From assembly GCF_003987355.1 (NCBI RefSeq), contig NZ_PIPR01000001.1, positions 1,674,001 to 1,738,000 of the forward strand: a stretch of DNA of 64,000 nucleotides. The letters are read 5' to 3'. The notes under the pieces are model-generated. The model was not told the origin of the DNA and did not search any database. It was given only the letters and a program-made list of their open reading frames with translations. The first letter of the stretch is position 1, and each line of letters starts with the position of its first letter. Source of the DNA: Pseudidiomarina aestuarii (GTDB lineage: Bacteria; Pseudomonadota; Gammaproteobacteria; Enterobacterales; Alteromonadaceae). Made by a program: the position numbers and the translations under genes. Of the stretch, positions 10,401-18,320 are shown one piece after another.

Positions 10401-10419
10401 ATTTATTATATTTATTCAT
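7411..10419 (-). CDS. TonB-dependent outer-membrane receptor
   Basis: A 1002-residue precursor with a signal peptide ending SSQAFA (about residue 31). A short linker and a TonB-box-like stretch (ERITVVGS) lead to a plug domain (about residues 60-175, with the TNTLILLNGRRM type motif) and a long beta-barrel ending in the aromatic FYIDVSARF. It lacks an STN (secretin/TonB short N-terminal) signalling domain. The size and the Asp/Asn-rich, Cys-containing loops resemble Alteromonadales receptors for oligopeptides or glycans rather than classic siderophore receptors, but the ligand is unknown. The ECF sigma / FecR-like pair lies just upstream, and SLC13, SGNH and M14 genes just downstream, on the same strand. 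Confidence 0.93.
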   Translation of the reverse strand: MNKYNKSVSTQAKLTKVAAAVALVLSSQAFAQQVEDDAEAAQPDKSVERITVVGSNIKNAQVSDALAVSVISAEEIGELGVESLDDLLQLIPENGQNFMSEAENISGGVNSARGDVGSYNLRNLGTGNTLILLNGRRMVNSATYQTEEVGGSFVPVNSANVNMIPVFGLDQVEVLRDGASAIYGADAVAGVVNHVVKSDFVGFNVSARYSDFENFSSPAQQLQVEWGEDFNDGRTNVSFFGGFYKRDRINSQDDERWADSDFRRLIPEGSPWAGDTRFRNDSANSLYGQYDLITRASGVGVNGSITDNAGEFETYPVGDPRCEYDINEYICGAVDGQGVYRYNLNADRDLRSKMDRTNLFLFVNHEFDNGLESFSEVSYYASNTNLRRHPTSPFSAVKLRVGAENYYNPLGPCGSPNRLPDELIPDVPCSGLELEIDNYRFAEIPRIVNNDGDSYRFLQGFRGVWGMWDWEGAVTHSKATKDDVTSNRVSNNLMAEALFDPTPNAYNPFSGGVNSNIERALIDVYRSSETELTMFDFKMANPAIYELPAGPVGFVAGVEYREESFKDDRDPRLDGTIQFTSYDGETYPFVSDVVNSSPTPDSSGERDVTSFFTELQIPVLETLDVQAAIRYEDFSDTISTTVGKVAFGWSPNDMFMLRGSWSEAFRAPNLVTINESIVARNNTRTDYTCLYAAEFGGDPNQDELDCRNSVQRVAQGSDQLVPEESVNTNLGIVFNPMDDLTLTVDYWTIEKENTIGLFGEENHTLLDLVMRLENGLSNCDSASFNAAVARGDIDPGTAGFYEAAGICPAGEISQITDQYANLDTRTLAGFDVGVYYSVNSDYGRFSFKYNGSFLEKFEQSAGGDAKVLVEAQESGLLPASFPVTGFADLIGRDGNQEQRHSARLSWRKEAYAASLTGNRIGSFYQSDLTLDDGTRYVIPAMTTFNATFDYTVLLNNVDTRFRVGVVNLFDERAPLADGYFGFFSDAHRDYGRQFYIDVSARF

Positions 10420-10544
10420 GAGCAGTCTCTCGTATGTTTATTAACTGAGTTCTGTAGTTCAAGTAATAAACGCACGAGATCGGAAATACCCCTACCCGTA
10501 AATGAATCTTTTTTCACGAGGGAGTTGCCGAATTTCTGAAAAGC

Positions 10545-10964
10545 TTACAGCAAGAAGGGGATAAGAGTACCGACTACCACCAGTCCAATAACGACGTTGT
10601 ACATCCACGCTGGCGCAGAAATGGTGTCGTTATGGTCAATCAGAACTGGACTCGGTTCAACATCAAAAGAAGGTGTTAAAGGCAAGTTCGGGAAGTGAAT
10701 GACTTCTGATTTATCGATCAAATGTTCCACGTGACGGAGCATCGATGATTTCGCCCACATTTCGGATAGCTGCAAGAACGCGAGTTGATGTAGATGATCG
10801 TGATTTAACCATGAATCAAAGTCACGGCGAATTTGCGTCGCCATGGCTGGTGACACTATCTGACTGTCATCGTGCTCTAGCTTGTCTAACTGCACAATCC
10901 AGTCAGATGCTTGTCCGATAATTTCATCGGGTATGTCGTGAACAATCCAATCTTCTATTTGCAT
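10545..10964 (-). CDS. Short FecR-like protein: DUF4880 domain plus C-terminal membrane anchor
   Basis: A 139-residue protein. Residues about 17-75 match the DUF4880 (FecR N-terminal, sigma-binding) pattern: ASDWIVQL near the start, then FDSWLNHDHLHQLAF and a Trp in EMWAK. The last 20 residues (WMYNVVIGLVVVGTLIPFLL) form one hydrophobic helix that ends the protein. The periplasmic FecR domain of normal FecR proteins (roughly 300 residues) is therefore absent. It overlaps the ECF sigma gene by 10 bp and is surely co-translated with it. By analogy it would be an anti-sigma factor held at the membrane, but the route by which it receives a signal is unclear. Confidence 0.72.
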   Translation of the reverse strand: MQIEDWIVHDIPDEIIGQASDWIVQLDKLEHDDSQIVSPAMATQIRRDFDSWLNHDHLHQLAFLQLSEMWAKSSMLRHVEHLIDKSEVIHFPNLPLTPSFDVEPSPVLIDHNDTISAPAWMYNVVIGLVVVGTLIPFLL

Positions 10965-11545
10965 AGTGTTGAATCCATACTGCTTTGCTTCGACTCCTCG
11001 TTGACCGACTCAATCATATACTGACGACAAAGCTTCATACCCTTCGAGAGATGATTCTCAACAGTCTTCACCGATATATTTAGTTCTGTGGCGATATCTT
11101 GATAGCGCTTGTTATGGATTTTTCGCAAGATAAACACGTTACGGCAAATAGCTGGTAACCGATTGATGGCGGCTAGCAAATGACGATTCATATCATCATT
11201 GATAACACTTTGTTCGGCGTTATGCGAAGCTTCCAAACTGAGCTGCGTGCGCTGCTCTTCATGATATTGCCAGCGAATTTTCAAATGCCGCGCGCGAGAA
11301 ATAACCAAGTTCTTGGCAATGGTGTAAGTCAGTGCCGCTAGGTTTTCATCTGACAATTTTTCATTTTTTTCCAGCGCGTCCTGCAAACGCTGATACACCT
11401 TGAGTAAGGCTTCTTGCGCAATTTCTTCAGCTTCTTGCTTCGGTACTTGAGCACTCAAGAAGCCGATAAGCTTCGGAAATAGCTTGGTGTGCAAGCGTGC
11501 GAAGCGTTGTTGCCAGATAAAGGAAAGTTTTGATGTCATCGTCAC
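10955..11545 (-). CDS. ECF-type RNA polymerase sigma factor (FecI-like)
   Basis: A 196-residue sigma-70 family protein. Region 2 spans residues about 12-90 (EAEEIAQEALLKVYQRLQ, then LTYTIAKNLVISRAR); region 4 spans about 118-175 (LPAICRNVFILRKIHNKRY, then the helix-turn-helix IATELNISVKTVENHLSKG). No region 1.1 or 3 is seen, as usual for ECF factors. The 10-bp overlap with the DUF4880 gene and the TonB receptor gene directly downstream imply that it drives the receptor locus. I expect it to be released by the DUF4880 protein. Confidence 0.9.
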   Translation of the reverse strand: MTMTSKLSFIWQQRFARLHTKLFPKLIGFLSAQVPKQEAEEIAQEALLKVYQRLQDALEKNEKLSDENLAALTYTIAKNLVISRARHLKIRWQYHEEQRTQLSLEASHNAEQSVINDDMNRHLLAAINRLPAICRNVFILRKIHNKRYQDIATELNISVKTVENHLSKGMKLCRQYMIESVNEESKQSSMDSTLCK

Positions 11546-11711
11546 ATTCTCTTATTTTCGTTTTCTAAGCTCGAGGCTTTTTTGCAAAGATAGGTGAAAA
11601 CTTATCCGCTTGTAAATAACTTTGTGCGGGTTGACCGGATCTCTAACGAGTTCACCACAGAAGTTTGCGATCACGGATTCGTGAAGAACGAGCTATGGCT
11701 AACTTAGACGA

Positions 11712-12785
11712 TTACAGGTGCGTATCGAACCACTCCACCAGTTCTTTGAAGGCTGCTTCTTTGTTAGCACGCAAATCATGACCGTCTTGGGGGTAAATAA
11801 CCAACTTGTACTCCCTCTCTAACCGCTCGAGCTCTTCAGCCATAGCAATTGAGTTGGCTGCATTCACTCGCTCATCGTTTTCTCCATGAATTAATAAAAT
11901 AGGAACTTCCGGGCTAATTTCAGAAATCCAATGAATAGCGGACCGGTTTCTCAGCTCATTCTTTTTGTTCTTTTCATAATTGGGAATTCGATTGGCATAG
12001 ACTTTTTCCATGGCAGGTCTCGTTTCCAAATCTTTCAACAGATCAACGTTACCGGCAATTGTCGCTAGTGCTTTGACTGGTATATCGTTTCTGAGAGCCA
12101 GATACGATTGCATGGCTCCACGGCTTGTACCTACCATGCCTATCCGATCTATAGCGGCGAGGGGTATTTCAGGCAAAAGCTCGAACAAGCGGGTGACGTC
12201 TCTGACATCAGCTCCACCAAACTCGTCTTGGTGCTCAGGGTTCCTTTCAAAAGTACCCCTATATTGCGTGCCGACTACGATATAATTTTCTGCCGCCAGC
12301 GGAAATAAGTCACCCACCATACGAGCCATGTTCACACTACCGTAGTTACCATTCCCACCACGGTTGTAGATAATGACAGGCAACTTCCTATCTGAATTTT
12401 TCGGGTGAATGACATACCCATTTACCAACGCATCACCAGACCGATATCTGAAAGTTTGGCATTCGAGCGTTTGTTGATAATGTTCAAATTCTTCCTCAGG
12501 GAATAGGCTCTTGAAATTGCTAAGGGATTCTTGAATCTTCGCTTCATCGGTGACGCGCCGTGATGTGTTAGCCGAAATCATTGACAACCACTCTGAATAG
12601 GAGCCAAACGGAGAGCGAAAGCACGTATCTGTGGACAACAACTGACTCGGTTCAATCTCTGCTGTCGCCGCAGTAACTGAACACAAACTAAAAATAGTTA
12701 ATGTTATTAAGTACCGTTTGTTAAGCACTGTTAAGACTCCGATATTAAAGCGACCACTTTTGCTAGTAACGAACAGAAACGCCAT
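11712..12785 (-). CDS. Secreted alpha/beta hydrolase, prolyl-oligopeptidase-like
   Basis: A protein of up to 357 residues with an alpha/beta-hydrolase C-terminal domain. The nucleophile elbow is GTSRGAMQS, the acid lies in LLIHGENDERV, and the catalytic His is in YPQDGHDLR, the arrangement of S9 peptidases and dienelactone-hydrolase-like esterases. Two starts are plausible: ATG at 12785 with GGTGAG upstream, or GTG at 12728 preceded by GGAG at 8 bases, which would put a textbook signal peptide (ending TAATA) at the very N-terminus. I favour the GTG form for a secreted enzyme. It may be the last gene of a run with the 209-residue membrane protein and S41 peptidase upstream. Confidence 0.85.
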   Translation of the reverse strand: MAFLFVTSKSGRFNIGVLTVLNKRYLITLTIFSLCSVTAATAEIEPSQLLSTDTCFRSPFGSYSEWLSMISANTSRRVTDEAKIQESLSNFKSLFPEEEFEHYQQTLECQTFRYRSGDALVNGYVIHPKNSDRKLPVIIYNRGGNGNYGSVNMARMVGDLFPLAAENYIVVGTQYRGTFERNPEHQDEFGGADVRDVTRLFELLPEIPLAAIDRIGMVGTSRGAMQSYLALRNDIPVKALATIAGNVDLLKDLETRPAMEKVYANRIPNYEKNKKNELRNRSAIHWISEISPEVPILLIHGENDERVNAANSIAMAEELERLEREYKLVIYPQDGHDLRANKEAAFKELVEWFDTHL

Positions 12786-12816
12786 CTTTATAGCTCACCA
12801 GGGCACTTACACCCTA

Positions 12817-13446
12817 CTAATCAGCTACAATTTTTGCACTCTTGTAACTGAGTAGTAAACGTAGCTCAGTAATGCCCTGAACCGTAACGGGTTGCGTTAC
12901 TAAACTTACCGGATGCTGGATGTCTGCCATGAGCGTTTGCGCGAATTGTTCAATAGAATCTGGGTCAAGATAATCAACGACGACAGCACATATTTCATCA
13001 TTACAACCGACGCTCCGCGGAACCATACCATTAGTGGTTCCCGCAACCTCATTCACTGCTCCTATCAATGTTTGTTCAAATGGTAGATCACTTTCAAGTT
13101 GATACACGAGAGCGTCAAAATCCTCTAGTTTAAACGCCGTTTGGGCTGACGCATCCGATAGGCCGCCTTCAGCCGATAAGTCATCAATTAATGAACTTAA
13201 ACGAGGCGAATCCTCGTTCTTGTTCGATTGATTGTTCCCGCGATCGACTGGATCTGATATATGTTCATCTTCCAATTGTGGTTGAGATGATCGCTCATCT
13301 AACTCTGCTAATTGTGAGCTGCTAATTTCTAACTCGTCGGCAACCTGTATTGGTTTTGCGTCTGTGGAAGCTTGTTGAAACGGGCGAAACACAATAAGTC
13401 CAATGACGAAGCTAATTGCTAACAGCAACAAAATGATTTTATTCAT
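12817..13446 (-). CDS. Membrane-anchored protein of unknown function
   Basis: A 209-residue protein I do not recognise. Residues 3-21 form one transmembrane or uncleaved signal segment, followed by an acidic, Ser/Gln/Asn-rich stretch (about 28-105) that looks disordered. The C-terminal part (about 106-205) looks folded and has two cysteines, C148 and C153 (VGCNDEICAVVV), spaced for a disulfide, which fits a periplasmic location. It lies 69 bp after the S41 peptidase and 31 bp before the alpha/beta hydrolase on the same strand, so it may be an accessory of these exported hydrolases. Confidence 0.7.
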   Translation of the reverse strand: MNKIILLLLAISFVIGLIVFRPFQQASTDAKPIQVADELEISSSQLAELDERSSQPQLEDEHISDPVDRGNNQSNKNEDSPRLSSLIDDLSAEGGLSDASAQTAFKLEDFDALVYQLESDLPFEQTLIGAVNEVAGTTNGMVPRSVGCNDEICAVVVDYLDPDSIEQFAQTLMADIQHPVSLVTQPVTVQGITELRLLLSYKSAKIVAD

Positions 13447-13515
13447 AATATATAATCCCGTTCCTTAAGTTACAGACTGCAACAGTAATTCAATTTATCC
13501 GGCGTTTCTTGCGTT

Positions 13516-15699
13516 TCACTTCGTTACTGAACCCAACCATTCGATTGCTTTATCAATCACTACGTCACGTCCATTTTGCAAATCAGCGATTGTGGGTTTG
13601 ATATAAATGTCTGGAACAATTCCTGTGTATTGAACGTCGCGGCCCTCTTTATCGAGCACTCTTAATCCAGTGAAGTAAGCTTGCATACCATTCGGCAATG
13701 GGACTCTGCTCACGTTTCCAACTGCGCCTGCTGTGGTGCTTCCAATGACCTGAGCATTGGGTAACTCACGCCACGCCAGTACACTGAATTCAGACTGACT
13801 GAGTGTGGTTTCATCCACAAGTATGGCGATACCGTTTAACAAGACAGGATCGTATGGCTCTAATGTCGGTAGATAGTCGATAAGAGTAACGCTTCCAGGG
13901 AACTGCGGATGAACTCGCGCTAACTGCGCAAATGGCAAAGGCTCTTGAGTGAGTCGGCCCCCCAAGTAATAGAGGATAAATTCGCTGGGGTACCCGCGCA
14001 CGTCAATAATGAGTTTTCCCGATTGCTGCGCGCTTTCGAGGGCTTCATCGACAGCAGCAAAGTCAACACCTGCGACTTTAAGGTAGGTCACGTCATCGTC
14101 TAAAGTCTGGACGACATCACCCGGTAGACTATGGTCTGGGCTAGCAATCGTTTCGTACTCGGAGATGCTCACTTCGCGCTGATTTGTATGTCGATCTATT
14201 GTGACTACCGTTGCCTCTTCGCAGCTGCGGTAAAGTAACTCGTTGCCAAGGCCATAGTATCGTGCGGGTTCATTACTCGCGGAGTATAGCGGTAACCAGC
14301 GCTCGAATAAGTCGTCAAAACTTTCGCCGTCCAGCGCTACAATTTTGTCCCCTACTTTTACATCTTGTTCGGATAAATCCTTGTACAGCCGGTTAATCAC
14401 CACTTGATGTTCTATATAACGAACCGTAAAAGGAAGCCGGCAGGCCCCTTGGCGAAATACTGAGTCAGTTAATCGGGCATGCCCGTCGTTGATCTGTCCC
14501 AGAACACGCTGCAGAACATAAAAGAACTCTGAGCGGTCAGTGCTCTGAATGACTTGTTTAGTCAAGTCCGGAAGCTCGGTGTACCAGGATGTTGGTAATT
14601 CATCCCACGGAAACCAGTATTCGATAATATTCCATAAGCGTGCTAATGCGAGTAGCCGAGTTTCTTGCTCTAAATGGCCTATTTGAAAATAATCCTCTTC
14701 GGTAAATGAAGCCATTGCTAGATCATCGGAAACAGCATATTTACTCTCTTTGAAAGAATGTCTCTGTGATTGGATTGTGGTCAGCGCGGCAATCACCTCT
14801 GGACTAAAGACCTTGTCATCTAGGTACCAACGCGAGTTCGTCGTCGCAATCACTTTACCTTGCTCAGTTCGTTCGATATCGGTCTGTTTGCCGAGCACGC
14901 CGACTTTCTCGAGCAAGGTCATCAAGACATCGTTAAGCTCGCTGCCCATCACCAGAGTTTGCGTTGCTTTCACAAACTCGCGATCCCAATCGTAAGAACC
15001 TATTGCGATGTCTGGATGAAAGTACTTCAAAAAGCCCCACACCTGAATAAAGGCGCTGAGGTCTTTAGCCGTATGCTCAGTGATGGCGGACCAATCAATA
15101 TCAATGCTTGGAATTTCGTTTCGATTGTTCGCAACACTCGTGACTTGAGGATCACTGATCTCGGTCAGTGTAGTCAGCAGTTCACCGTCAACCCATAGCT
15201 GAATATCATTCACCCACGCTTCGCCAGGGCCTAGCAATACGGAACCGATCACCAGAGAGTCAACGCGCGGATTGAGCTTGTGCGAAATCCGAACTTGCTG
15301 CCAGTCGGTGTCACGCGTGCTGGTGACAAATGGCTGGCTGTTGATAAATTCTATGGGCTTCTTATTCATGTCTTGTCTGAGAACGATATTCGCCCCAGCG
15401 TATGGACCTGAATTTTTTGCTCGAAGCGCTGCTCGTAACTCAACCACTTGAGCGTCAAAATTTATCGGAATCCTGCGTAGAATTGAGCTTGCGGTATTGA
15501 CGGTAATGTCTCGCCGGTCAAATTTGACGCTTGGTCGCCCGTCATAGAGCATTTGAGGATCTAAAGAAACCGCACCATCTGGTGAAACCGTCCACTCTGT
15601 CAGTTTGCCGTGGTCATCAACTTTGAAATCACTGAGACCATCTTGTGCATAAGCACAGGTGGTTACAGTGAAGAACAGCAATAGGAGGCAACTTTTCAT
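13516..15699 (-). CDS. S41-family peptidase, secreted
   Basis: A protein of about 727 residues. I choose the ATG at 15699, which opens a signal peptide (MKSCLLLLFF to AYAQ); a TTG five codons upstream is possible but has no ribosome site. The N-terminal third (about 25-190) looks like a beta-sandwich; a PDZ-like segment (LSEQDVKVGDKIVALDGE) precedes the C-terminal S41 domain. The candidate nucleophile lies in TTLSQSEFSVLAWREL near residues 634-637. The general-base Lys of CtpA/Tsp enzymes, normally 25 residues downstream, is not obvious, so a tricorn/IRBP-like mechanism is more likely. It probably degrades peptides in the periplasm or outside. Confidence 0.85.
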   Translation of the reverse strand: MKSCLLLLFFTVTTCAYAQDGLSDFKVDDHGKLTEWTVSPDGAVSLDPQMLYDGRPSVKFDRRDITVNTASSILRRIPINFDAQVVELRAALRAKNSGPYAGANIVLRQDMNKKPIEFINSQPFVTSTRDTDWQQVRISHKLNPRVDSLVIGSVLLGPGEAWVNDIQLWVDGELLTTLTEISDPQVTSVANNRNEIPSIDIDWSAITEHTAKDLSAFIQVWGFLKYFHPDIAIGSYDWDREFVKATQTLVMGSELNDVLMTLLEKVGVLGKQTDIERTEQGKVIATTNSRWYLDDKVFSPEVIAALTTIQSQRHSFKESKYAVSDDLAMASFTEEDYFQIGHLEQETRLLALARLWNIIEYWFPWDELPTSWYTELPDLTKQVIQSTDRSEFFYVLQRVLGQINDGHARLTDSVFRQGACRLPFTVRYIEHQVVINRLYKDLSEQDVKVGDKIVALDGESFDDLFERWLPLYSASNEPARYYGLGNELLYRSCEEATVVTIDRHTNQREVSISEYETIASPDHSLPGDVVQTLDDDVTYLKVAGVDFAAVDEALESAQQSGKLIIDVRGYPSEFILYYLGGRLTQEPLPFAQLARVHPQFPGSVTLIDYLPTLEPYDPVLLNGIAILVDETTLSQSEFSVLAWRELPNAQVIGSTTAGAVGNVSRVPLPNGMQAYFTGLRVLDKEGRDVQYTGIVPDIYIKPTIADLQNGRDVVIDKAIEWLGSVTK

Positions 15700-15882
15700 T
15701 CTTAAATTTCTCAAGCTTGTCGAGTAGGTTACGCGGATCGCATGTAAATACCATGTTATGATTCACTAAATTTGTAACATTTATAACAAATTCAAGCAAT
15801 GGTCTAATGCTTGGCATACCATCATCTTCAGTGGCTTGTTAATCACACTCTGAATAAATCACGAAAAATTTCAGGCAAACAA

Positions 15883-15905
15883 AAAGGACCCGCAAGCGGA
15901 TCCTT
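15883..15905 (-). terminator. Rho-independent terminator of the mipA/ompV-like gene
   Basis: Read on the minus strand, AAAGGATCCGC and GCGGGTCCTTT form an 11-bp stem (one mismatch) closing on a 2-base loop, and a T-rich stretch follows. It lies about 40 bp after the stop at 15942. Confidence 0.75.
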
Positions 15906-15941
15906 TGAGATGTATTAATGCTCACCTTCTTCGAACCTAAA

Positions 15942-16769
15942 TTAGAAAATGTAGATAACGCCGATGCCGAGCTCCGCTTCATAATCGTTGCGGGTAATTG
16001 GGCTGTCTGAGACGTCGCTGCTGTAGCGCTCGTAGAGACCTTCCACGAAGAGTAGCCAATTCTCGTTCAAATACTGGCGGTAATTGTAGTGGAGTCCAAA
16101 CGAGCGAAGGCCGCTGCTCATGTTGGTCTGGTTCAATCCTGAAGCCGCTGACTGCGCTGCGGTGATACCGAAGTCTTGATTGGCCCGGTCGCTGTCGTGG
16201 AAAACCGCAACGAGAGCTAATTCGGATCCAGTGCCATCCATTTGCTCGCCGAAGCGACGACCGACGCCGAAAATACCAAGCGACCCGTTATCTCCGGTGA
16301 CGACTCGGCCATCAAGCCAATAGCGCCAATCGGAATTGAACGCTCGGCGTGCTTGCAGCACAAATTCAGTACCTTCTTCTGAGTCACCGAGACCATCTAA
16401 ACGACCGTCATCAGAATCTGCTTCTTCACGGCCCTCATCGAAACCCAAGGTAGCTTCGAATAACCAGACATCATCACGACGTCCACGCCAACCGAGTGCC
16501 TCACCAGCAAAGTAAAAAATGTTGTCGCCTTTGCGCCATTGAATCGCGCCAGCAGGATCGACTTCGAAACCGAATTCATCCGACCCTTCATAGGCAGACT
16601 CATACTCAATCCCACCACCTAGAGCAAAAGCCCAGCCGTCCTTACCCTTTGTGAAGTCGTCGAGCGAAGGTAAGGGGACCAGCGCTGTTCCTTCGTCTTG
16701 CGCAAGCGCTGTTTGAACAGCAAACCCATTTACGCACAATGCCAACAATAAGCCAGTGAACTTTTTCAT
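15942..16769 (-). CDS. MipA/OmpV-family outer-membrane protein
   Basis: A 275-residue precursor with a signal peptide ending ALAQ (residue 24). The mature part has alternating amphipathic strands, Gly/Tyr/Asp-rich turns (GGGIEYESAYEG, AGEALGWRGRRDD) and a C-terminal YEAELGIGVIYIF ending in Phe, as in outer-membrane barrels. The opening region after the signal, with GGGIEYES, matches the MipA/OmpV family. It is a single-gene unit closed by a terminator. The family includes scaffolding and osmotic or polymyxin-response proteins; its role here is unknown. Confidence 0.88.
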   Translation of the reverse strand: MKKFTGLLLALCVNGFAVQTALAQDEGTALVPLPSLDDFTKGKDGWAFALGGGIEYESAYEGSDEFGFEVDPAGAIQWRKGDNIFYFAGEALGWRGRRDDVWLFEATLGFDEGREEADSDDGRLDGLGDSEEGTEFVLQARRAFNSDWRYWLDGRVVTGDNGSLGIFGVGRRFGEQMDGTGSELALVAVFHDSDRANQDFGITAAQSAASGLNQTNMSSGLRSFGLHYNYRQYLNENWLLFVEGLYERYSSDVSDSPITRNDYEAELGIGVIYIF

Positions 16770-16917
16770 ATAGACCCCACACGATTCAGTCTCAGTAATT
16801 GAGCACTTCCTAAATTAGATTAGCACAACGTGGGATTTTTGAGATTGGATCAAATACCAGCTCGCACTGCCTGTTTGAAAGCAACTACCAGTATCCAGCC
16901 GAATATTGCCCGCCAAC

Positions 16918-17316
16918 TCAATCAGGCAATAAATCGAACTTGGGTAATTTATCTATCGCGGCTTCCCAAATTGCTCGACTCGACGTGAAAATTTGCGCAG
17001 TCGGCAACACATCTACTTCAGAGTCCAGGCAACCTGCAGGCACAACCAGTAAACCCGGAATCTGAGTGCTCGGCACAGCAGAGCCGCACAAATTGCAAAA
17101 GCTTTTGTTATGACGAGAGTCAGGCAGCATGAACGACGTCACATGATCATGCCCCGACTTCCAATGTATTTTTGCAGCTTGGGAGAATAAATTTGCTGCA
17201 TAGCTCGAACCAGTATCTTTTTGACAGTGCTTGCAATGACACAGATAAAAACTGTCGAAATTGCCATTCACTTCAAAAGTTACGGTACCGCACAAACACG
17301 CCCCGAAATGACTCAT
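16918..17316 (-). CDS. GFA/CENP-V-domain zinc protein
   Basis: A 132-residue protein with the zinc ligand set of the GFA (Gfa-like, CENP-V) fold: C7 and C9 (CLCGTVTFEV), C26/C28/C31 (CHCKHC), and C74/C77 (FCNLCGSAVP). The family is named after a proposed glutathione-formaldehyde activity, which is disputed; most members have no proven function. It stands alone between the mipA-like gene and the DGSGS-repeat lipoprotein gene, on the same strand but well separated from both. Confidence 0.9.
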   Translation of the reverse strand: MSHFGACLCGTVTFEVNGNFDSFYLCHCKHCQKDTGSSYAANLFSQAAKIHWKSGHDHVTSFMLPDSRHNKSFCNLCGSAVPSTQIPGLLVVPAGCLDSEVDVLPTAQIFTSSRAIWEAAIDKLPKFDLLPD

Positions 17317-17400
17317 GATTAATCTATCTCCCTTTTGCGTTAGATTAAGATACAGTGCTCACGCTGTAAGCACTTATTATTTGCAGAGCGAAGCAAAGAT

Positions 17401-17425
17401 AAAGCCGCGGAGTTAGCGCGGCTTT
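17401..17425 (-). terminator. Hairpin after the DGSGS-repeat lipoprotein gene
   Basis: AAAGCCGCG and CGCGGCTTT form a perfect 9-bp stem around a 7-base loop, 46 bp after the stop at 17471. On the minus strand the stem ends GCGGCTTT and is followed by a short, imperfect T-rich stretch, so it is a probable but not ideal intrinsic terminator. Confidence 0.6.
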
Positions 17426-17470
17426 CAGCATTGCTTGAAGACTTCGAGGTGTAGACTTCGAGCCTAAAGG

Positions 17471-18181
17471 TCACATTTGCGAGGAGCTACGCACACCTTC
17501 GGTACGCACACTGCCCGAGCCCGCATCGATAATATTGAGTTCTCCAACGTTACGGACAACGATGCCGCCCGAACCGTCGTCAATAGTAACCTTGCCGATC
17601 ACGTTTTCAATATCCATAGAACCGGAACCATCATCAACGTTCAAGTTCCCACTAAGATTGCGCACAGTAATCGAACCTGAGCCGTCATCGATTTCGACGT
17701 TGCCAGCGTTCTCGACATGGATACTGCCAGAACCGTCTTCAATATCGATATCACCGCTAATATCGCGCATCACAATTGAACCAGAACCATCATTTACTTT
17801 CACTTCAAGCTCGGCGGGTACACGGACAACTAGATTAATATACGGACTCTCACCGCGAAACGAGTGGTTGTCAAAGTCAGCGATTAACACGGCGTCATCA
17901 CCTGATTGTTCGAGTGATAGGCGAATATCGTCGGCATCACGGTAGTAGACTTCTGCAACCACATCAATGCTTGTCCGTCCCGATTCACCGATAATTTCTA
18001 AGCTACCTGCACCGGTGTCTGCTTTGAGCTCGTCAATACCCGCTGTATCTAACGACAAGCTACGCGTTTCATGCTGCAAGTCACTATCGCCCCATAAGCC
18101 GCCATCGTCTGAAACATCTGCATAGACCACGCAGCCGGTCAACATGGTTCCGGCGACTACTGCTAATGCTGCTATTTTCAT
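17471..18181 (-). CDS. Lipoprotein with tandem DGSGS repeats (DUF4097-like adhesin fold)
   Basis: A 236-residue precursor with a lipobox (MLTGC, lipidated Cys17). Residues about 45-130 hold a beta-rich segment. The C-terminal half is a tandem array of about six repeats with a period of 17-18 residues, each of the type DGSGSI-V-N-G-(V/I)-I/V-D. This suits a beta-solenoid in which each turn carries one DGSGS corner, as in putative adhesin proteins of the DUF4097/DUF2807 kind. It should sit in the envelope; the role may be structural or adhesive. The last copies diverge (DAGSGSVRTEG) and mark the end of the array. Confidence 0.8.
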   Translation of the reverse strand: MKIAALAVVAGTMLTGCVVYADVSDDGGLWGDSDLQHETRSLSLDTAGIDELKADTGAGSLEIIGESGRTSIDVVAEVYYRDADDIRLSLEQSGDDAVLIADFDNHSFRGESPYINLVVRVPAELEVKVNDGSGSIVMRDISGDIDIEDGSGSIHVENAGNVEIDDGSGSITVRNLSGNLNVDDGSGSMDIENVIGKVTIDDGSGGIVVRNVGELNIIDAGSGSVRTEGVRSSSQM

Positions 18182-18320
18182 TCTGATTACCTTTTGCTAG
18201 TTCACTTTAATTATTATGGTCAGATTGAGAGTAGACGCAAAGAAATTGCGAAAGGTTTACTCACACACTGCTTCAAGTTCAATAAACGTCTTTGGTTGTA
18301 TACACCCGGTCGAAAGCGCG

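Noticed and set aside
10007-10444. 145-codon plus-strand frame opposite the TonB receptor N-terminus
   Set aside because: The minus strand encodes a signal peptide and plug domain there; the opposing frame shows no recognisable protein and no promoter.
17535-17945. 136-codon plus-strand frame with EPEPSS repeats
   Set aside because: It is the antisense reading of the DGSGS repeat array; the repeats cause the long open frame.
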